A stretch of DNA of 10,101 nucleotides. Origin: Candidatus Woesebacteria bacterium. Its GTDB lineage: Bacteria > Patescibacteriota > Microgenomatia > UBA8517 > UBA10165. The position numbers were made by a program, and so were the translations under genes. The notes beneath the pieces were generated by a model, which saw only the letters and a program-made list of their open reading frames with translations, had not been told where the DNA came from and did not search any database. This document shows positions 6,643 to 10,101 of this stretch, piece by piece (the first letter of the stretch is position 1; the number at the start of each line of letters is the position of its first letter). The stretch covers positions 1 to 10,101 of the forward strand of contig NZCP01000013.1 of the NCBI GenBank assembly GCA_002686465.1, in the 5' to 3' direction.

Positions 6643-7425
6643 GTGACGATTCCCTTATTTAAAAGCCACTATTCTATAGGCAAGTCAATCCTTACCCTTA
6701 ACTCCCCCAAAGAGGGCGCAAATAAAGAGGGCTCGGATTCGGTTTTTGATATCGCCGTAGAGAATAAATTAGATAATATAGTATTAGTGGAGGACACCTT
6801 TATGGGCTTTCTCCAGGCCCGCAAGGTGACTGACTCCTTAGGGATTCACTTTATATTTGGTTTACGCTTTGATATGTGTCAAGACGTTAAAGGCCTAGAT
6901 GACTCCGCTTTAAAAAAATGCAGCCATAAAATAATAATATTCCCTAAAAATTCGGAGGGCTGCACCCTCTTAAATCAAATATATACAGAGTGCAATACGA
7001 AATACTCGGGCTGGCTTGACCTGACGGTACTTAAATCCCTCTGGGATGAGAAGATCCTTGTAATGGGCATTCCCTTTTATGATTCCTTCATATTTAAAAA
7101 TCTTACTACCTTTAACGCTTGTGTCCCGGACTTCTCCTTCACTTCTCCCACTTTTTTCATAGAAGATAACAATCTTCCTTTTGATTCCCTTGTCCACAAA
7201 GGCGTTGTAAATTACTGCAAAGCAAATAAATACAAAACAGAGAAGGCTCAATCTATTTATTATAAAAACAAAGGAGACTTCAAAGCCTACCTTACTTATA
7301 AATTAATATGTAGCCGAAATACCTTTTCGGGCCGTGCGGTATCCATCGAGAAACCCAATATGGACCATATGGGGAGTGATGAATTTTGTTGGGAGAGCTA
7401 TTTAGAAAAACATGAGAGCGTTTAA
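6643..7425 (+). CDS. Stand-alone PHP domain of DNA polymerase III alpha (N-terminal half of a split DnaE)
   Basis: A 260-aa protein that aligns by eye with only the first domain of bacterial DnaE. Landmarks in order: SHYSIGKSIL at 8-17 against the HSEYSLLDGAS start; VLVEDTFMGFLQARK against the LTDHGNMFGAVEFYK motif; GIHFIFGLRF against the GIKPIIGCEF strand; HKIIIFPKNSEGCTLLNQI against the family's LAKNeeGy.NL; and GSDEFCWESYLEKH near the end, against PSDEFYLKSPEEM. It stops there, just where the palm-linking region should begin, and that region starts the gene at 9417. The HxH metal motif of PHP domains is replaced (L-F-K) and the D-H of the second motif is lost, so the PHP site looks inactive. 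GTG at 6643 is the only workable start. It overlaps the next gene by 14 bases. Confidence 0.8.
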   Translation: MTIPLFKSHYSIGKSILTLNSPKEGANKEGSDSVFDIAVENKLDNIVLVEDTFMGFLQARKVTDSLGIHFIFGLRFDMCQDVKGLDDSALKKCSHKIIIFPKNSEGCTLLNQIYTECNTKYSGWLDLTVLKSLWDEKILVMGIPFYDSFIFKNLTTFNACVPDFSFTSPTFFIEDNNLPFDSLVHKGVVNYCKANKYKTEKAQSIYYKNKGDFKAYLTYKLICSRNTFSGRAVSIEKPNMDHMGSDEFCWESYLEKHESV

Positions 7426-8389
7426 GTACTCAGACGTTAGCTTAATCCCCAATTTTAGTGACTGCACTACGCGCTCACGTTGCGATACTTCTATGATAGT
7501 GGCCGGTCGCAGCTTCAAGCTTCCTGTTATGCCCGCCAATATGAAGGCCGTAGTAAATGAGCATCAGTGTCAGTGGCTGAGCGAAAATGATTATTTATAC
7601 TCCATGCACCGTTTTGATATTGACATACAAGGCTTTATTGAAAATGCCAATAGAGAAAACTGGAAAACTATATCGATTAGCTTAGGAGTAAAGGAAATAG
7701 ATAAGCAAATCATTAGAAATATCCGTACTTCGGGTGCGCGGGTAGACATAATTACCATTGACATTGCCCATGGCTACTCCCAACTAATGTGCGAGATGCT
7801 TCGCTTTGTCCGTAAAAAATTAGGAGACAACCCATGTATAATTGCCGGAAATGTAGCCACCCCTGATGCAGTGGTGGCGCTTTACTCGTGGGGCGCTAAT
7901 TACGTTAAGGTGGGCATCGGGCAAGGGGCTCCCTGCACCACTAAAGATAAAACCGGGTTCACCCTCCCCATGTTTACATGTGTAAAGAAATGTTCGGACT
8001 GCTATTATTCTCAGGAGGATTTTAATAATTCCGAAAGAATTCCCATCGTTGCCGACGGGGGAATCAGATGCAACGGAGATATAGCCAAGGCCTTGGCGGC
8101 TGGGGCAGACCTAGTTATGGCAGGAGGTCTCTTTGCCTGTTGCTCTGACAGTCCCTCCATGACCATTGAAATAGATGGCGTTATCCATAAGGCTTATTAT
8201 GGCTCTGCTAGTTTTGAAAACAAAAAGACCCAAACCCATGTGGAAGGAACCCTCAAAAACATTCCCTCTTGCGGCCTGAGCCTTGCCAACAAAATGATTG
8301 AGATTAAAGAAGACCTACAGAGCGCCATCAGCTACGCAGGGGGAAATAACCTGGGGTGTCTAAAAAAAGTTAGTTATATAGAGGTATGA
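7412..8389 (+). CDS. guaC: GMP reductase
   Basis: A 325-aa enzyme of the IMPDH/GMP reductase family that converts GMP, with NADPH, to IMP and ammonia. It matches the Bacillus-type GuaC along its whole length. Landmarks: YSDVSLIPN at the start; MPANMKAVV; SENDYLYSMHRF; TIDIAHGYS; IIAGNVATPDAV; KVGIGQGAPCTT with the catalytic Cys at C175; VADGGIRCNGDIAKALAAGADLVMAGGLFA (phosphate-binding); YYGSAS and the C-terminal EDLQSAISYAGG. Length fits GMP reductase, and no CBS domains are present, which argues against a typical IMP dehydrogenase. The catalytic residues look intact. The gene lies between two halves of the polymerase, overlapping the PHP gene by 14 bases and the next gene by 4. It would push purines from G toward A precursors. 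IMP dehydrogenase activity cannot be fully excluded without assay. Confidence 0.92.
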   Translation: MRAFKYSDVSLIPNFSDCTTRSRCDTSMIVAGRSFKLPVMPANMKAVVNEHQCQWLSENDYLYSMHRFDIDIQGFIENANRENWKTISISLGVKEIDKQIIRNIRTSGARVDIITIDIAHGYSQLMCEMLRFVRKKLGDNPCIIAGNVATPDAVVALYSWGANYVKVGIGQGAPCTTKDKTGFTLPMFTCVKKCSDCYYSQEDFNNSERIPIVADGGIRCNGDIAKALAAGADLVMAGGLFACCSDSPSMTIEIDGVIHKAYYGSASFENKKTQTHVEGTLKNIPSCGLSLANKMIEIKEDLQSAISYAGGNNLGCLKKVSYIEV

Positions 8390-8553
8390 ATAAAAGGCAA
8401 CTTCAAAAAATTAAAAAAATTATTCATTTTGATGTCTCAAATCCCGAGCACAAAAGATTACTTCGGCGCCTCAAGAAAGAATACATGCAATTACCTGCCG
8501 ATAAAAAGGTTGATTTAATAAAAGACTTAAAGAAAACATTCGGAGTAGAATGA
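8386..8553 (+). CDS. Small basic protein of unknown function (55 aa)
   Basis: The frame opens at ATG 8386, overlapping the GMP reductase stop (ATGA), and closes with TGA at 8551-8553, which overlaps the exonuclease ATG. The protein is strongly basic and helical-looking (MNKRQLQKIKKII, then RLLRRLKKEY and LIKDLKKTFG). No zinc motif or membrane helix. The stop/start overlaps at both ends and the lack of other use for the interval make it a likely real gene. Possible roles are DNA binding or a polymerase accessory, without motif support. Confidence 0.6.
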   Translation: MNKRQLQKIKKIIHFDVSNPEHKRLLRRLKKEYMQLPADKKVDLIKDLKKTFGVE

Positions 8554-9191
8554 AAGAAAATTTATTAAGATTTAATAAAAAGCAAAAATACTTAGTCTTT
8601 GACTTCGAGACTTGCAGTTTAAATTTGGCATCACCAGACAACAAGCCTTGGCAGTTGGCGTTCATGGCCTACGAGGGGGATAAACTAATAGAGTCTGCCG
8701 ACTATTACATCCACTGGGATAACCTTAAATTATCGGAAGGAGCGCGCCGAGTAACCGGCTTTTCTGATTCTAAATATAAAAAAAGAGCCCAACCGCCCGA
8801 AAAAATCCTTGACCATTTTGAAAAATACTTATATAATAAAAAATACATAAATTTAGGGCATAACATTTTGGGTTTTGACATTTACATTCACAATATCTTT
8901 CGCAAGCTACTGGGACGCAAGCCGGATTATTCTTATGTAAATAACTCCATTGATACGTTGTGTTTAGCTAAAGCGATTGCTAAGGATATTAAAATTAATG
9001 ATGACGATGAACTTATGTCATGGCAATTCAAACTTAATTCTATATACGAGCGAGGCATGCGGTTAAGTTTGGGGGCCTGCTGTAAAACCTATGGGGTAGA
9101 ACTAGATTCAAACAAGTTGCACGATGCCTTATATGACATTCAACGTAACTATGAAGTATTTAAGCAAATGCTATGGAAAATAGAGATATAA
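8550..9191 (+). CDS. DEDDh 3'-5' exonuclease (DnaQ-like)
   Basis: A 213-aa exonuclease of the DnaQ/epsilon superfamily. All four metal-binding acids and the catalytic His are visible: D18 and E20 (VFDFETCSL, ExoI), D110 (GHNILGFDIYI, ExoII), and H191 with D196 (KLHDALYDI, ExoIII HxAxxD). Its length suits a proofreading subunit or a stand-alone phage exonuclease. No beta-clamp-binding motif is seen at the C-terminus. It sits between the two polymerase halves, and the PHP domain there looks catalytically dead, so this protein is the best candidate for proofreading in trans. A GGAG ribosome site (8542-8545) lies 4 nt before the ATG, one of few in the window. The C-terminus overlaps the next start by 19 bases. 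Confidence 0.88.
   Translation: MKENLLRFNKKQKYLVFDFETCSLNLASPDNKPWQLAFMAYEGDKLIESADYYIHWDNLKLSEGARRVTGFSDSKYKKRAQPPEKILDHFEKYLYNKKYINLGHNILGFDIYIHNIFRKLLGRKPDYSYVNNSIDTLCLAKAIAKDIKINDDDELMSWQFKLNSIYERGMRLSLGACCKTYGVELDSNKLHDALYDIQRNYEVFKQMLWKIEI
8809..8837 (+). promoter_or_regulatory. Possible internal promoter inside the exonuclease gene
   Basis: TTGACC (8809-8814) and a perfect TATAAT (8832-8837) are 17 nt apart within AT-rich coding sequence. Unlike the two stronger sites, no start codon lies at the expected initiation point; the next gene start is about 330 bases on. It could boost the polymerase gene, or arise by chance from the KYLYNKKY codons. Confidence 0.3.
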
Positions 9192-9424
9192 AAAACCACC
9201 TCACTAACATCGAGGGAGCCTTACAAACCTATTCTCATGGAATTTCTCACTTGCGGGGGGAGGCTCTTGATATAGCTAATGAGTTTTTAGGCAAACCGCC
9301 GGAGTATTGGGAATCCAATGCCAATGAGGCCCATGCCACGTTAGCAAAACTTAATATAATTGAAGAGAGTGGCCGCAGCCTAGAGGCCGAGCTCGGCACC
9401 TATTTCCCTGACTGCAATGAGTAA
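9173..9424 (+). CDS. Small protein of unknown function (83 aa)
   Basis: Not recognised. Mostly helical by composition (NHLTNIEGALQTY, then RGEALDIANEFL and ANEAHATLAKLNIIEES), acidic, with a final acidic Cys-containing tail (YFPDCNE). It starts inside the exonuclease's last 19 bases and its own stop overlaps the polymerase start by 8 bases, so it is wedged tightly between two replication genes, which supports it as real and co-translated. No Shine-Dalgarno sequence is seen. An accessory factor linking exonuclease and polymerase is a guess from position alone. Confidence 0.6.
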   Translation: MENRDIKNHLTNIEGALQTYSHGISHLRGEALDIANEFLGKPPEYWESNANEAHATLAKLNIIEESGRSLEAELGTYFPDCNE

Positions 9425-10101
9425 ATTCCTTAAACAGTTTAAAAAATATGATGATTGTACCCCTCCTGGCGTTCAACTTCCTCAAATTAAGATTAAACAA
9501 CAACATTACGATGACCTCTCCATCCCCAATACGACCTCTAATTGCGACTTTCTGGAAAAACTTTGCCTGCGAGGGATTAAACATTTAGGAATTAGTCAGC
9601 TTGAAAATAAAAAAGAATATTTTGTGCGAGCCAAGATGGAGCTTGAAATCCTGGCAGAACTGGGCTTTGTTGATTATATTTTACTTAATTGGGATATTCT
9701 TGATTTTTGTAATGTTAATTCCATCCCTACTGGTCCTGGTCGCGGTTCAGCTGCGGGCTCACTTGTTTTGTATCTTATTGGGGTTACGAAAATAGATCCC
9801 ATTAAATACGACTTGTTCTTTGAGAGGTTTGTAAGTAAAAGTCGAGCAAAAAAGATAGAAAAAGATGGAATAACATATCTCGATGGGAGCCTTTTAGCTG
9901 ATATTGACAACGACATTTCTTATGAGCATCGCCAGGGCGTTATTTCTTATATTGAATCTAAATATCCGGGGCGTACCGCAAAGATATTAACCCTTAACAC
10001 CTTAAGCAGTAAATTATGCATCAGGGAATGCGGTAAAATTGTGGGTGGCCACAGCGAGACGGACATTAACGCCATCACGGCCCTCATTCCCAAAACCTTC
10101 G
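9417..10101 (+). CDS. dnaE: DNA polymerase III alpha subunit, polymerase half (3' end outside the window)
   Basis: The first 228 residues of the C-family polymerase, beginning after the PHP domain. Residues 21-60 (LPQIKI...FLEKLCLRGIKHLGI) correspond to the DnaE segment LPKFPVP...YLRELCEEGL. Then come the palm motifs: MELEILAELGF (74-84), GPGRGSAAGSL at 106-116 and IDPIKYDLFFERF at 126-138. The catalytic pair is D162 and D164 in ADIDNDI, matching the PDFDVDF motif. An extra segment of about 14-17 residues (about 144-160) separates ERF-VSKSR from the aspartates; in E. coli-like enzymes this link is short. The open frame runs to the window end and the fingers, third catalytic Asp and C-terminal domains lie downstream. 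ATG at 9417 overlaps the previous stop by 8 bases. No PHP domain is present in this gene, which is therefore half of a split replicase. Confidence 0.9.
   Translation, partial: MSKFLKQFKKYDDCTPPGVQLPQIKIKQQHYDDLSIPNTTSNCDFLEKLCLRGIKHLGISQLENKKEYFVRAKMELEILAELGFVDYILLNWDILDFCNVNSIPTGPGRGSAAGSLVLYLIGVTKIDPIKYDLFFERFVSKSRAKKIEKDGITYLDGSLLADIDNDISYEHRQGVISYIESKYPGRTAKILTLNTLSSKLCIRECGKIVGGHSETDINAITALIPKTF

Noticed and set aside
6643..9424. Group I/II intron or homing endonuclease insertion separating the polymerase halves
   Set aside because: The interval is filled by four coupled open reading frames; no intron-like non-coding structure or recognisable homing endonuclease was found, and both halves have their own starts and stops.
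7380..9480. Split-intein explanation for the divided DnaE, as in cyanobacteria
   Set aside because: Neither the end of the 6643 gene nor the start of the 9417 gene shows intein motifs (no N-terminal Cys block, no terminal HN with following Cys/Ser), and the split site is at the PHP boundary instead.
1..10101. CRISPR array, tRNA genes, insertion sequences or attachment sites
   Set aside because: No repeated spacer-like units, no tRNA-like cloverleaf in the very short gaps, and no transposase or integrase reading frame were seen.

Overview
The window looks like the DNA replication and recombination module of a tailed-phage genome. Every supported gene lies on the + strand. Coding density is close to 100%, most gene junctions overlap by a few bases, and there are no RNA genes or mobile elements. 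The gene set is RecA-like recombinase, DnaB-like helicase, DnaG-like primase, RecB/Cas4-like nuclease, DEDDh exonuclease and a DnaE-type polymerase. This suggests a large lytic phage (or a prophage or metagenomic phage contig). The host cannot be named from the sequence. The two best promoters are sigma70-like, so a host with a standard housekeeping sigma factor is likely.

Layout. (1) 1-1512: the 3' part of a RecA/UvsX-type recombinase, a small PD-(D/E)XK nuclease and a small acidic protein. (2) 1505-5149: a consensus-like promoter placed so that transcription should start on the helicase ATG, then helicase, primase and an iron-sulfur RecB-family nuclease joined by ATGA stop/start overlaps. 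(3) 5168-6606: a small unknown protein and a four-helix membrane protein with a long coiled coil. (4) 6608-10101: a second promoter of the same architecture, again placed on a start codon (GTG). It is followed by a polymerase III alpha subunit split into two genes: a stand-alone PHP-domain protein (6643-7425) and the polymerase proper (9417 to beyond the window end). Between the halves lie a GMP reductase (guaC type), a 55-aa basic protein, a DEDDh proofreading-type exonuclease and an 83-aa unknown protein.

How it fits together (inference). Helicase and primase open and prime the fork. The split DnaE, with its degenerate PHP domain, synthesises DNA, and the neighbouring DEDDh exonuclease may proofread in trans. 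The recombinase and the two PD-(D/E)XK nucleases would support recombination-dependent replication and end processing. GMP reductase would convert GMP to IMP and shift the purine pool from G toward A precursors.

Most notable are the split polymerase with genes between its halves, the GMP reductase embedded there, and the paired promoters that predict leaderless messages. Shine-Dalgarno sequences are scarce throughout; translation seems to depend on leaderless starts and on coupling through overlapping stop/start codons.
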